DNA of 39,135 nt from Opitutus sp. GAS368 (lineage in GTDB: Bacteria; Verrucomicrobiota; Verrucomicrobiia; Opitutales; Opitutaceae): assembly GCA_945871005.1 (NCBI GenBank), contig CAMBUJ010000010.1:1-39135 (forward strand). The letters are read 5' to 3'. The translations under genes and the position numbers were made by a program. Of this stretch, positions 8,637-19,643 are shown in pieces (position 1 is the stretch's first letter; each line of letters opens with the position of its first letter). A model generated the notes under the pieces. The model had not been told where the DNA came from. It searched no databases and saw nothing but the letters and a program-made list of their open reading frames with translations.

Positions 8637-8840
8637 ATGATTTTGCACGGACACACGCCCCCCGCTCGCCCCGCCGTTTCGATTGAAGCCTCCGTTCCCT
8701 TTGACGTGCTTTGGGGCAAACCCCTGTTTCGCGCCCCCAACCTGCCCGCGCCAGTCAGCGGGGCGGCCGTAATTCCCTTCACCGCGCACCGCGTCACCGA
8801 ACCGCGCCGCATCCAAAACACTCCCCGGCGCTCCGCCTAG
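8637..8840 (+). CDS. Small hypothetical ORF
   Basis: 67-aa ORF MILHGHTPPARPAVSIEASVPFDVLWGKPLF...; no domain. Confidence 0.3.
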   Translation: MILHGHTPPARPAVSIEASVPFDVLWGKPLFRAPNLPAPVSGAAVIPFTAHRVTEPRRIQNTPRRSA

Positions 8841-9544
8841 TAGGTAGCCACCTGGATTTTCGCCGATCGAAATCGATTGTCTCGCGAAGAAGGGGGGTGG
8901 GCTCGAAGGAATAGGCCCGCACCGCTTTGCTTTGGTGCGTCTTCCAGCTTCGCGCCCGTCGACGAGCCCCCTTGGTAAGCTCGCAGTCAATACGTTGCGG
9001 CAGGAATAACGCGAAGGATGAACCTGAGTGAAAGTTGAGCGGAATTCAGGGCGCCTGTGGAGCAGAGAACCGGCAACGACGAACTCCGAGGGGCAAAATG
9101 GTGCGCGAATGGTTCGAATCCAGGCGCCTAAATGATGCCAGACCAAAACAGGTGGGGAAGCGGCGAGGCACTGAAGCAGGCCTTGATGGACCAGTCCGAC
9201 CTAGATGTGCCGGTTGATGGGCGCCGAGCTTGTGGCCGGACGGAGGCGCGACACCAAAGAGATTGGCGGTGGAGAAACGGGGATCCTAATGCACCGGTCT
9301 TCATCAGTGGTTAACCCATGCCGCCGCACCGGATCGCCACGGAATACCCTCCCTGATGAGACCCCATAATCACCGATTAAAACCCGCGCCCGAATTGCCT
9401 GGTTGGCGGGACGACTGTGTCGGGGCCCGCCTGGATGCCACACCCGGAGACCACCCACCGGTCAAATCCGTCAGCGGAGTTGACGCATCCGGCGGAGGTG
9501 ACACTTTCCCCCCGACCCGTCACTTTTAACCCAACTCAACACCC

Positions 9545-10177
<633 letters not shown>

Positions 10178-10211
10178 TTCCGTCCGCGCGTTTTTCCCCC
10201 GAAAAATCCGC

Positions 10212-10256
10212 CCACAAAAAAGCCGTCCCGCACTGAGCGGGACGGCTTTTTTTGTG
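10212..10256 (+). terminator. Rho-independent (possibly bidirectional) terminator
   Basis: AAAAAAGCCGTCCCGC ACTGA GCGGGACGGCTTTTTTT. Confidence 0.85.
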
Positions 10257-10279
10257 TATCCGTTGGCCGGATCCGCTCC

Positions 10280-11476
10280 TCAGCGCAACCAGGCACTCGC
10301 CTGGGAGGTCTGCTTGAGCTGGGCGGAACTCAACCGGGTGGTCTTGCCAGTCTCGGTGTCGAGCAGGCAGATGGTGCGTTTATTGGCGCTGCGCTCGGTG
10401 TAGATCAAGTGGCGACCGTCGGCCAACCAGGAGGGCTCCACCGCGTCGACGGGGGCCTTCGACACCTGCTTAGCCGGGGTCCGCTTAGCCATGTCGTAAA
10501 CGGCGATCTGGTAGCTGCTGCCGATACGCGTGGTGAAGGCGATCTTGTTGGGGTCGCCCGCGCTCCAGTCCGGCTCGGCGCAATAACCGCTGATGCTGGT
10601 GGGCACCCGCGACATGGTGCCGCCGCCCGCGGGCATGGTGTAAAGCTGCGGACCACCGGCGGCGTCGGAAGTGAAGATCAGCCGCGAGCTGTCCGGCGAC
10701 CAAGCCGGCGAAGCCTCGACGGAGGGCGTACGAGTGCGGCGGGCCACCCCGCGGCCCTGGGCGTTACTCACATAGATCTCGGGGTTGCCCTCGCCGGAGA
10801 GCACCAGCGCGACCTGCGAGCCGTTGGGGCTGAAGCGGGCGCCGCTGTTGGTGCCCTTGAAGCTCACGAAGGTCGTGCGCTGCAGGCTATTGAGGTCGAG
10901 CATGAAGATGTCGGGAAAGCCCGACTTGTAGAAGCTGGTGTAGAGGATCTTGCCGCCATCCGGCGACCAGCGGGGGGTGATCGCCTGGGCGTTATCCTTG
11001 GTGATCTGGCGCACCTCGCCGAAAAACAAGTCACCGGTGAACACCTCGGATTTGCCCGAGTACTCGCTGATGAAGGCGAGGCGGGAGGCGAAGAAGCCCT
11101 TCAGGCCAGTGACCGCGGTGACGGCTGCATCGGCTGCGCGGAAAAAGGCGTTGCGCGCGCTCGTGCCCTGGGCGACCTGGTTAAGAACCACCGCACCACC
11201 CTTGGTCACGGTGACCTGAACCTGGTTGGCCGCAACCGGAGCGAACTTGACGTCAAAGCTGCCGCTGGTGGGGACCAAGCGGATACGGCCATGGGCCTTG
11301 AAGGCGAGATTCGCCAGTTGGGTCAGCTCGGGGGTGGCCCCGGAGACGCTCACGGCGATGGTTTTCAGATCGGCGGAAATGACGACATCGCCGAGATTGC
11401 GGCTGGGGGTTTGGGCAAAAACCGAAACCGGCGCGAGAATCGCCAAGGCGACGAGAGTTCGAAGCAGAGATTTCAT
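10280..11476 (-). CDS. tolB: TolB-like beta-propeller periplasmic protein
   Basis: Signal peptide; WD40-like repeats (SPDGGKILYTSFYKSGFPDIFMLDL, SPNGSQVALVLSGEGNPEIYV, SPDSSRLIFTSDAAGGPQLYTM). Confidence 0.8.
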   Translation of the reverse strand: MKSLLRTLVALAILAPVSVFAQTPSRNLGDVVISADLKTIAVSVSGATPELTQLANLAFKAHGRIRLVPTSGSFDVKFAPVAANQVQVTVTKGGAVVLNQVAQGTSARNAFFRAADAAVTAVTGLKGFFASRLAFISEYSGKSEVFTGDLFFGEVRQITKDNAQAITPRWSPDGGKILYTSFYKSGFPDIFMLDLNSLQRTTFVSFKGTNSGARFSPNGSQVALVLSGEGNPEIYVSNAQGRGVARRTRTPSVEASPAWSPDSSRLIFTSDAAGGPQLYTMPAGGGTMSRVPTSISGYCAEPDWSAGDPNKIAFTTRIGSSYQIAVYDMAKRTPAKQVSKAPVDAVEPSWLADGRHLIYTERSANKRTICLLDTETGKTTRLSSAQLKQTSQASAWLR

Positions 11477-11595
11477 GACAGAAAAGGGAGACGTAATGTT
11501 ACGAGACGACAGGGCATTTCTATTTACAGCCCCGCCCGCTATAACAACGTAAAACCCTCCACGTTCCCATTTTTCCCGCTTTACCTATTTCTACT

Positions 11596-12678
11596 GTGAC
11601 TCCCGACGACATCAAAGAAGCCCTTAAGCAAGTGAAGTATCCCGGCTTTAGCCGTGACATCGTCTCCTTCGGACTGGTGCGCTCGGCCGCAATGGTCGGC
11701 GACACCATCAAGGTTTCGCTCTCCCTGACGACCTCCGATCACAAAATCCCCCTGCACCTCAAGCAGGAGGTGGACAAATGCCTGCGCGCCCTGCCCGGGG
11801 TGGCCGCCACGGTGATCGACATCGCCGTCGCTCCCGCGCGCACGCCGGCTGCTGGCGGGGGTAACCTCGGCGGCAACGCCGCGGCACCCAAGACGATCAA
11901 ATACGCCGTCGCCATCGCCTCGGGCAAAGGCGGGGTCGGCAAGAGCACCTTTGCGGTTAACCTCGCCTGCGCTCTCGCCCAGTTGCTCACCGCCCAGGGT
12001 CGCCCGGGCCGCGTCGGCCTGATGGACTGCGACATTTACGGACCCTCGGTGCCGCTGATGATGGGCATCGACGGTCCCCCCCAAGTCGAAGGCGACAACC
12101 TGCTGCCGCTGGAAAACCACGGGGTGAAAGTCATGAGCATGGGCTTCCTCGTCGACGACAACACCCCTGTGGTCTGGCGCGGACCGATGATCATGAAGAC
12201 GATCCAGCAATTCGTGCAAAACGTGAAATGGGGCGAGTTGGACATCCTCTTGGTCGATCTTCCCCCAGGCACCGGTGACGCCCAGCTCTCGTTGGTGCAA
12301 ACCCTGCCGCTCGACGGGGCCGTGCTCGTGACCACCCCGCAACCTGCCGCCACCAACGTGGCCCGCAAGGGCGGCCTGATGTTCCAAAAGGTTAACGTGC
12401 CCCTGCTCGGCGTCGCCGAAAACATGAGCTACTTCCTCGATCCCGCCGGCCTCAAACACCAGCTGTTTGGCGAAGGTGGCGGCCAGAAAACCGCCGATTC
12501 CCTCGGCACCGTGCTGCTCGGCCAGGTCCCCCTTGCCCCTGAAATCCGCGTCGGCGGCGATGCCGGTAAACCGATCGTAATCACCGCTCCCGACAGCCCG
12601 GCCGCCGGCATTTTCCGCGATATCGGCGACCAAATCCTCCTTCAGCTTTCCCGCAAGCCACTGACGACCAACGCCTGA
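11596..12678 (+). CDS. apbC: Mrp/NBP35-family Fe-S carrier P-loop ATPase
   Basis: Deviant Walker A SGKGGVGKSTFAVNLA, DCDIYGPSVPLMMG, LPPGTGDAQLSLVQ; GTG start. Confidence 0.95.
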   Translation: MTPDDIKEALKQVKYPGFSRDIVSFGLVRSAAMVGDTIKVSLSLTTSDHKIPLHLKQEVDKCLRALPGVAATVIDIAVAPARTPAAGGGNLGGNAAAPKTIKYAVAIASGKGGVGKSTFAVNLACALAQLLTAQGRPGRVGLMDCDIYGPSVPLMMGIDGPPQVEGDNLLPLENHGVKVMSMGFLVDDNTPVVWRGPMIMKTIQQFVQNVKWGELDILLVDLPPGTGDAQLSLVQTLPLDGAVLVTTPQPAATNVARKGGLMFQKVNVPLLGVAENMSYFLDPAGLKHQLFGEGGGQKTADSLGTVLLGQVPLAPEIRVGGDAGKPIVITAPDSPAAGIFRDIGDQILLQLSRKPLTTNA

Positions 12679-12912
12679 GATTGTAAAAAAACTGCGAAAC
12701 TCACGCAGGGAATTCGCTCAATTGACAGCCCTGCGCGAGCGGCTAGCTTGGACCACGCATGCCGCTTTTAACGACCGAGGTTCGGCGCTCAGGGTTAAAA
12801 TCCGCAGCAAACAAGCTTTCACACCATTTTATGCTTAAGAGACTTCAATCCGAGCCGATTTTAAGAGGCAGTGCTAGCTAGTCGGCCGATTGCACCCACC
12901 GCCATGGTCGCC

Positions 12913-13212
12913 ATGAATCCCTCCCCTTCCAAACCATCCGACTCCTCCTCGCGTGAGTTCGTGAAGCAATCGAGCCTGTATCAGGAATTTCTAGCTGAGC
13001 GGGAAGAGGTGCTACGGCATAAATGGCTGGAGTCCGAACGTCTTGGTCACGACATCGGCTTTGAGCGCGCCCTGCTTGATTGGATCCGCAAGCACCGCGA
13101 GAGCTGGCGGGTTGCCCGTCGTTCCCATGCTCCCAGCGGTCAAGGCGGCGTCGCCTCGATCCAATACGCCTCCTCCTCGTCTTCGTTCAAAATCGCCAGC
13201 TCGGCCAAGTAG
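12913..13212 (+). CDS. DUF4032-like small protein
   Basis: REFVKQSSLYQEFLAEREEVLRHKWLESERLGHDIGFERALLDWIRKHRESWRVARR resembles a recurrent small DUF4032-type family. Confidence 0.55.
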   Translation: MNPSPSKPSDSSSREFVKQSSLYQEFLAEREEVLRHKWLESERLGHDIGFERALLDWIRKHRESWRVARRSHAPSGQGGVASIQYASSSSSFKIASSAK

Positions 13213-13331
13213 CCTGGGGCGTGCGGGCCGGATCCGTTCCGCCGAGAGGCTTCAGTGTCGGCCGGTGCGATCGGCCAAACAGGTGGCGCAGTGCTCGGGC
13301 TAACCGCCCCCGTTGTTGCAGCTAGCAAAGA

Positions 13332-16085
13332 GTGCGTGCAATCAACGCACCGTCCGCCCAGTTTTTTGCCCGTCCCGTGAACGCCCCTGTCGCCACTTTT
13401 CCTTCGCCCGAACTCGCCCTGCTGGTGCTCGACGCTACCGGCACGGTGCGGGCTGCCAATGAGGTCGCTGGCCGGCTTTGGCAAACCCCCGCCGCTGACC
13501 TCGCAGGACAACCGGTCGTCACCCTCTTTGCTTTAAACACCAGCGCGGACAGCCCCGGGGCACGCCGGTCTCAATGGGAAGCGCTCATCGCCACCGCGCT
13601 GGCCCGCCCACTGCGGCTGATGGCCCAACCCTTCGAACCGGTCGCCGCCGTGGCTGTGACCATCGAGTTACAGGCCGCCCACGGCCCTGACTCGGTTTAT
13701 TTCGCCAAGGTCGAAGCCCTCCCCTTGCCCCAGGCCAAGCTCCCCGCCCCGCCCCCCGCGATCACTGCGGCTGGAGCGATCACTGCGGCGGCCGCAGTAC
13801 CCCTGAGCAGCCCCGCCCCCTCTATCGTGACCGACGGCCCCGGGTTGCTGGCCGACCGCGGCCCGCTGGGCTTCTTTGACCTGGATCTGCAAACTGGTCG
13901 CCTGGTCAGTTCGCCGGCGTGGAAACGCATGCTCGGCTACGAGCCCGACGAATTACCCGACACCCACGCATCCTGGCGCGCGTTGATCCACCCCGATGAC
14001 ACCGCCGCCCTGCCCGACCAAGTCGCCAAACCGCCCCTCACCGACCACCGCGAATTCACCTTCGAATGCCGCCTGCGCCACCGCCTCGGCCACTACATCT
14101 GGGTGCAATCGTCAGGTATCCAACTGTTCAGCTCAGACCGCAGACTACTCCGGGTGATCGGCCTGAATGCCGACATCCATGAGCGCAAGGAAACCGAGGA
14201 AATCGGCCTGACCAGCGAAGACCGGATAGCCCGGTTAACCGATAACGCCGGACTCGCGTTGTTCGACCTCGATTTCACCGGCGGAGTGCATTGGTTCTCC
14301 CCTGCCTGCTCCGCCCTGTTCGGCGCAGGCCCGGCCGCCCCCTCCCTGGAAACCCTCGAACAGGCGCTGCCCCGCCAAGCAGCACAATCAGGCCTCGCCG
14401 CGTATCTGGACAACTTCGCTCCGGGTGAGCCCTATGCCTCACTCGGAATCAGCCTGCGCTTGGCCGACGGCCGGGAAACACCCGCGGTGCTCGGCGTCCA
14501 TCGCCAATGGTCGCGCAAGCGTATTCTGACCCGCGTGATCGGCTTCATCCAGCCCCTGCCCGCCGGCACCGGCCCACTCTCCGCCGCCGTGCAGGAGGGC
14601 CTGCTCGATACCCTCAGCGAGGCCGTCATCGTCACCGACGCGCACGCTCAGGTCCTCTACCTCAACGTCAAAGCAAGCCGCTTAACCGGCTGGCCACTGG
14701 CCGACGCCCGCGCCTTTAAGCTCAACGACGTGTTTAAGCTGGTCGATGCCGAGTCCGGCCGCCCTGACGACACGGCAGTCGACTCGGTACTCGCCGCGGG
14801 TGAGCCCAACCGACTCCACGCCGCTCACTCGCTAGTCGGGGCAACCGACGGAAAAACCCGCCGCATCAACTGGACGGCCAAGCTCATTGCCGCGCCCGGC
14901 GGCGGCATCGAGGGCGTGGTGGTGGTGTTCCGCGACCCCCAGGAAATGACGCTCAGTCCGGAGGAACTCATTCGCGCCAATCGCTTCGAATCCCTCGGCC
15001 AGTTGGCCGGCGGCATCTCCCACGATTTCAATAACTTGCTCACCACCATCCTCGGGGGCATTTCCACCGCCAAGGACAACCGCGATTACACCAAGCTCGA
15101 GGATGCCGAGCGCGCCTGTTTTGCGGCCAAAGCCCTCACCCGCCAGTTGCTCACCGCGGCCCGCGGCGGGGTCACCACCGATCAACAAGCCGTTGCCCCT
15201 GGAGAAATCCTCACGGACGCGATGCGCATTGCCACCGCCGGCACCACCGCAGTGGTGGTGCTCGATGCGCCCGAAAACATCGCCCCGATCCATGTCGACC
15301 GCGGCCAGATCATCCAGGTTTTCCAAAACCTGATCATCAATGCCCTCCAAGCCATGCCCGACTTGGCCAAGGGGCGCGTCCAACTGCGGGCCGTCGATGT
15401 CCGCCTCGAGTCCCACGCGGTTCCACCCCTGGCCGCCGGCGATTACGTGCAAATCGAGGTGCAGGACAACGGCAGTGGCATTCCGACCGCGCACCTCGAC
15501 AAAATTTTCGATCCGTTTTACACCACCAAAAAACACGGCACGGGTTTGGGGTTGGCCACGGTCCGCACGATCGTGCGACAGCACGGGGGCCAGATCACGG
15601 TCGCGTCCACGGTGGGCACCGGCACCACCTTCACCTTGCACTTCCCCCGCGCTGCCCGGCCGGTGGCCACGGTTGCCCGTATCGCCCCTTCCCTGCGTTT
15701 CGGCACCGGGCGCATCCTCCTGCTCGATGACGACCCCAAGATCGGCGAACTCACCGGCGGCATGCTCGCCAGCCTCGACTACACCTACGACGTGGTCCGC
15801 ACTGGCGAAGACGCGATCACCTTTTACCGTCGTTACCTCAACGTCGGGCGCCCCTACGACGTTGTGATTTTGGACCTCAACATCGTCGGCGGCATGGGCG
15901 GCGAAGCGTGTTTTGAGCAACTCCGCGCCCTACATCCCGCGATCCGCGCCATCGTCAACAGCGGCTACGATAGCGAGGAGTTGGCCCAACGGTTCAGGGA
16001 GAAGGGCTTCGTCGGTTACCTAACCAAGCCCTACCGGGTCGGCGACCTTGGCCGAGTGATCAAGCTCGCCCTCGGCAAGGCTTAG
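13332..16085 (+). CDS. PAS-domain hybrid sensor histidine kinase with C-terminal receiver
   Basis: PAS-like blocks, H-box FESLGQLAGGISHDFNNLLTTI, N/G boxes (QNLIINALQAM, GTGLGLATVRTIV), receiver (LLLDDDPKIGEL...VVILDLN...TKPYR). No obvious TM segments. Confidence 0.95.
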   Translation: MRAINAPSAQFFARPVNAPVATFPSPELALLVLDATGTVRAANEVAGRLWQTPAADLAGQPVVTLFALNTSADSPGARRSQWEALIATALARPLRLMAQPFEPVAAVAVTIELQAAHGPDSVYFAKVEALPLPQAKLPAPPPAITAAGAITAAAAVPLSSPAPSIVTDGPGLLADRGPLGFFDLDLQTGRLVSSPAWKRMLGYEPDELPDTHASWRALIHPDDTAALPDQVAKPPLTDHREFTFECRLRHRLGHYIWVQSSGIQLFSSDRRLLRVIGLNADIHERKETEEIGLTSEDRIARLTDNAGLALFDLDFTGGVHWFSPACSALFGAGPAAPSLETLEQALPRQAAQSGLAAYLDNFAPGEPYASLGISLRLADGRETPAVLGVHRQWSRKRILTRVIGFIQPLPAGTGPLSAAVQEGLLDTLSEAVIVTDAHAQVLYLNVKASRLTGWPLADARAFKLNDVFKLVDAESGRPDDTAVDSVLAAGEPNRLHAAHSLVGATDGKTRRINWTAKLIAAPGGGIEGVVVVFRDPQEMTLSPEELIRANRFESLGQLAGGISHDFNNLLTTILGGISTAKDNRDYTKLEDAERACFAAKALTRQLLTAARGGVTTDQQAVAPGEILTDAMRIATAGTTAVVVLDAPENIAPIHVDRGQIIQVFQNLIINALQAMPDLAKGRVQLRAVDVRLESHAVPPLAAGDYVQIEVQDNGSGIPTAHLDKIFDPFYTTKKHGTGLGLATVRTIVRQHGGQITVASTVGTGTTFTLHFPRAARPVATVARIAPSLRFGTGRILLLDDDPKIGELTGGMLASLDYTYDVVRTGEDAITFYRRYLNVGRPYDVVILDLNIVGGMGGEACFEQLRALHPAIRAIVNSGYDSEELAQRFREKGFVGYLTKPYRVGDLGRVIKLALGKA

Positions 16086-16116
16086 CGCCTTGTCCGGGGC
16101 CAACCGCCGCTGGATA

Positions 16117-17859
16117 TCAGAGGCTAAACCAGGTCCAAAGCCCGGCCGCACTGGCGATGGCCAAGGCCAGCCAGAGTTTATAGTTAGCATACCATTCCAC
16201 TTGTTCGTCGGCCTCGGCAAAGGTCGCGCCTTGGATAGTGGTGGTCGCCAATTGCTCAGCCGTGGCCTGCTTGGTGAACAAGCTCACCACCACCAGCACC
16301 GTCACACTGACACAACCCGAGACCATCGCGGTGTGCAGGAAGGGTTTGAGGTAGGGGTTATCCATAAAGGGAATGAAGGTCGCCCCACCCTCCCCCATCT
16401 GCACGCTGTTCCACATAAACACGCAGGACGACACCAACGCGGTGCCCACGCAGGTCAGCACACCGGCCGTGGTGATCCGCTTCCAGAACACGCCGAGGAA
16501 GAAAATCGCGGCGAAGGGAATCATCATATACGCCTGCACCGCTTGCAGGTAGTCGAACATCGACTTGGCTTTGCCGATCAACGGAGCCCAGGCCGCACCG
16601 AGGATAAAGACCACAAACACTGCCCAGCGGCCCACCCGGATCTGGCTGGCCGAATCGGCGTCCGGCTTGAACTTCAGGTAAAGGTCGCGGGTAACCAGGG
16701 TGGAGATCGAGTTGTAGGTGGCGGAAATGTGGCCCATGAGCGCGGCGGCGATGCCGGCGACGGTCAGACCCAGCAGGCCGTGCGGCATGAGGGCACCAAG
16801 CAAAGTCGGGTAAGCCGCATCGTTGATCGCCTTGCCCTGCTCATCGAGAGGCATCGCCAGCTTGCCTTGATGATAAAGCGCCAGCGCGATGATGCCGGGC
16901 ATCACCAGAATGAAGGGCGTGGCCAGTTTGAGGAAACCGCAGAAGGTCGCGCCCAGGCGGCCTTCGTTGATGCTCTTGGCGGCGAACACGCGTTGCACCA
17001 AGACCTGGTCCATCGACCAGTAAAACGAGCCCACCAGCACGGTGGCCGTCATCATGCCGAACCAAGGCACCGAGGCATCGGTGGCCGGCTGGATCATGTT
17101 GAGGTAGTCGCGGCCGGTCTGCGCTTTGGCGATGTCCAGACCTTGCTTCATTCCCTCCCAGCCGCCGACTGCGTCCAGGCCCTTCCAAAGCAGAATAAAA
17201 CCGGCGACCAGCAGCACGATCGACTGCAACGAGTCGGTGTAAACCACCGCCTTGAGTCCGCCCTTCATGGTGTAGAGTGCGGTCATCAGGCCGATCGTCC
17301 AAATCAGCACCGTGTTGCCACTGAAATGCATACCAAGGAGGTCGACGCCGTTGGTCAGACCGAAGACGGGCACCATCACCAAGGAGGCGGCCCAGAGCGA
17401 AATCGAGATCTTGGCCAGCACCGAGAGCACAATCATGAACAACGAGAAGGTCATGCGCACCGAGGGGCCGAAGCGGCGCTCCAAGAACTCCGGCACGGTG
17501 TAGATCTTGTTGCGGATATAAAACGGCAAAAACAGCAGGATAAGCGGGGCCAAGCAAAACACCGCCGACCATTCCCAGCCGGCGATGGCGATACCGACCG
17601 CGAAACCGCTGCCGGCCAGCGCAACGAAGTGCTCGGCGGAGATGTTGGCCGCGAACAGCGAGGCGCCGATCATCGGCCAGCGCAGCGAGCGCCCGGCGAG
17701 AAAGTAGGACTCACTGCTCTCTTGCTTGCGAGTGACCATGAAGCCGACCGCGAGGATGACCAGGGCGTAAATGGCCACGATGGCCCAATCGATGCCGGTC
17801 AGTTGAATGGTGCTGGCGCCTTCAGTGGCGGCAACGGCGAGGAATAAGGAAGACGTCAT
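16117..17859 (-). CDS. Sodium/solute symporter (SSS family), probable sugar symporter
   Basis: Multi-TM; GFMVTRKQESSESYFLAGRSLRWPMIGASLFAANISAEHFVALAGSGF; adjacent to xylA/xylB. Confidence 0.92.
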   Translation of the reverse strand: MTSSLFLAVAATEGASTIQLTGIDWAIVAIYALVILAVGFMVTRKQESSESYFLAGRSLRWPMIGASLFAANISAEHFVALAGSGFAVGIAIAGWEWSAVFCLAPLILLFLPFYIRNKIYTVPEFLERRFGPSVRMTFSLFMIVLSVLAKISISLWAASLVMVPVFGLTNGVDLLGMHFSGNTVLIWTIGLMTALYTMKGGLKAVVYTDSLQSIVLLVAGFILLWKGLDAVGGWEGMKQGLDIAKAQTGRDYLNMIQPATDASVPWFGMMTATVLVGSFYWSMDQVLVQRVFAAKSINEGRLGATFCGFLKLATPFILVMPGIIALALYHQGKLAMPLDEQGKAINDAAYPTLLGALMPHGLLGLTVAGIAAALMGHISATYNSISTLVTRDLYLKFKPDADSASQIRVGRWAVFVVFILGAAWAPLIGKAKSMFDYLQAVQAYMMIPFAAIFFLGVFWKRITTAGVLTCVGTALVSSCVFMWNSVQMGEGGATFIPFMDNPYLKPFLHTAMVSGCVSVTVLVVVSLFTKQATAEQLATTTIQGATFAEADEQVEWYANYKLWLALAIASAAGLWTWFSL

Positions 17860-17984
17860 AAAAGCTACGGGAAGGGTGGCGGCGGCCGGCAAACCGGAGC
17901 AGCCAAGCTAAAAACGAAAAAACAGGAATGGGGCCGCAGTCGGCTGCGGCCCCTTTCCTGGCATCATTGCAAAGCGCGTCTACT

Positions 17985-19328
17985 TCAGATGTGGCGGAGT
18001 AGGATGCTCTCGTAGAGCTCCTGCTTGCCGCTCTTCGGAGTGACTTCGCCCTGCTCGTGGGCGATCTTGTGCAGGTCGGCGAGCGTGAGTTTGCCCTGCT
18101 CGTAAGCCTGGCCCTGGCCGGCGTCGAAGCTGGCGTAGCGGGTTTTCACCAGACCGGGAATTTCCGACTTGTTGAGCACCTTCTCGGCGGCGATCGCGGC
18201 GCGGGCAAACGCGTCCATGCCGGAAACGTGGGCGATGAACAGGTCGTCGAGATCGGTCGAGTTACGACGGATCTTGGCGTCGAAGTTAACACCGCCATGG
18301 GTGAAGCCGCCTGCCTTGAGGATCACCATCATGGCCTCAGTCAGCTCGAGCGGGTCGATCGGGAACTGGTCGGTGTCCCAGCCGTTTTGCACGTCGCCGC
18401 GGTTGGCATCGACGCTGCCGAGAAGGCCGGCGTCTGCGGAGACCTGGAGCTCATGCGGGAAGGTGTGGCCGGCGAGGGTGGCGTGGTTGACCTCGATGTT
18501 GAGGGCGAAGTCGCCGAGGAGGTTAAACTCGCGCAGGAAGCCGATCACGGTGGCGGCGTCAAAGTCGTACTGGTGCTTGGTCGGCTCGCAGGGCTTGGGC
18601 TCGATGAAGAATTTACCCTTAAAACCCTGGCTGCGGGCGTAGTCGCGGCCGATGGTGAGGAAACGGCCGAGGTGCTCGCGCTCGCGTTTCATGTCGGTGT
18701 TGAGCAGCGACAGGTAACCCTCGCGGCCGCCCCAGAACACGTAGCCTTCGCCGCCGAGGGCGATGGTGGAATCAATCGCGGTCTTCAACTGGCCGCCAGC
18801 GCGAGCCAAAATGGAGAACTCGGGGTTGGTGCCGGCGCCGTTCATGTAGCGCGGGTTGCTAAAAAGATTGGCGGTGCCCCAGAGCAGTTTCACACCGGAG
18901 GCGGCCTGCTTTTCCTTGAGGTAGGCGGTGATGGCGGCGAGGCGCTTTTCCGACTCGGCCAGGGTGCCGGCTTCGTCAACGATGTCGGTGTCGTGGAAAC
19001 AGTAATACGGCACGCCGAGTTTGGTGATGAACTCAAAGGCGGCGTCGGCCTTGTCCTTGGCGCGTTGCACCGGGTCGGCGGCGGTCAACCAGGGCATCGG
19101 ACGGGTGGGCGAACCGAACGGATCGGCGCCGTTACCACAGAAGCTGTGCCAGTAGGAGACGGCGTAGCGCATCCAGTCCTGGAGCGGGCGACCGGCGACG
19201 ATGCGGCTGGCGTCGTAATAGCGGAAGGCGAGCGGGTTGGTGCTCTCGGGGCCTTCGTAGGCGATGCGGCCGATGTTAGGGAAATAGGCTTTGGAGCCGA
19301 GGGTGAGTTTGGTGGTAGCGATGGACAT
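17985..19328 (-). CDS. xylA: Xylose isomerase
   Basis: YFPNIGRIAYEGPESTNPLAFRYYD, YCFHDTDI, YVFWGGREGY, FFIEPKPCEPTKHQYDFD, NIEVNHATLAGHTF. Confidence 0.98.
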   Translation of the reverse strand: MSIATTKLTLGSKAYFPNIGRIAYEGPESTNPLAFRYYDASRIVAGRPLQDWMRYAVSYWHSFCGNGADPFGSPTRPMPWLTAADPVQRAKDKADAAFEFITKLGVPYYCFHDTDIVDEAGTLAESEKRLAAITAYLKEKQAASGVKLLWGTANLFSNPRYMNGAGTNPEFSILARAGGQLKTAIDSTIALGGEGYVFWGGREGYLSLLNTDMKREREHLGRFLTIGRDYARSQGFKGKFFIEPKPCEPTKHQYDFDAATVIGFLREFNLLGDFALNIEVNHATLAGHTFPHELQVSADAGLLGSVDANRGDVQNGWDTDQFPIDPLELTEAMMVILKAGGFTHGGVNFDAKIRRNSTDLDDLFIAHVSGMDAFARAAIAAEKVLNKSEIPGLVKTRYASFDAGQGQAYEQGKLTLADLHKIAHEQGEVTPKSGKQELYESILLRHI

Positions 19329-19354
19329 GATGGGTTTGAGGGAAAGTGTTTTTT

Positions 19355-19641
19355 GAGCTTGGAGCTTGGAGCTTGGAGCTTGGAGCTTGGAGCTTGGAGC
19401 TTGGAGCTTGGAGCTTGGAGCGATGAGCTTGGAGCGATGAGCTTGGAGCGATGAGCTGGTGGCTCTTAGCTCTTAGCTCTTAGCTCTTAGCTCTTAGCTC
19501 ACAGCTCTTAGCTCTTAGCTCTTAGCTCTTAGCTCACAGCTCTTAGCTCTTAGCTCACAGCTCTTAGCTCTTAGCTCACAGCTCTTAGCTCTTAGCTCAC
19601 AGCTCTTAGCTCTTAGCTCACAGCTCTTAGCTCACAGCTCA
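19355..19641. repeat. 7-bp-register tandem repeat array (about 41 heptads) between xylB and xylA
   Basis: GAGCTTG x9, then GAGCGAT/GAGCTTG alternation, then TAGCTCT / TAGCTCA CAGCTCT blocks, register kept throughout. Confidence 0.95.
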
Positions 19642-19643
19642 TT

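Noticed and set aside
9050-9128. Complete tRNA or tmRNA gene
   Set aside because: T-arm-like GGTTCGAATCC and an outer stem exist, but the T-stem is poorly paired, there is no convincing anticodon arm and no CCA.
12700-12740. Rho-independent terminator after the Mrp gene
   Set aside because: CGCAGGG/CCCTGCG pairing exists but has a long loop and no T-run; TTGACA within it could equally be a promoter element.
16090-17847. 585-aa plus-strand ORF (also 18057..19454 and similar long opposite-strand ORFs)
   Set aside because: Antisense to clear conserved genes (SSS symporter, xylA); low-complexity His/Gly/Arg/Glu-rich translations typical of GC-rich antisense frames.
19355-19641. CRISPR array
   Set aside because: Units are contiguous 7-mers with no unique spacers and no cas genes nearby.
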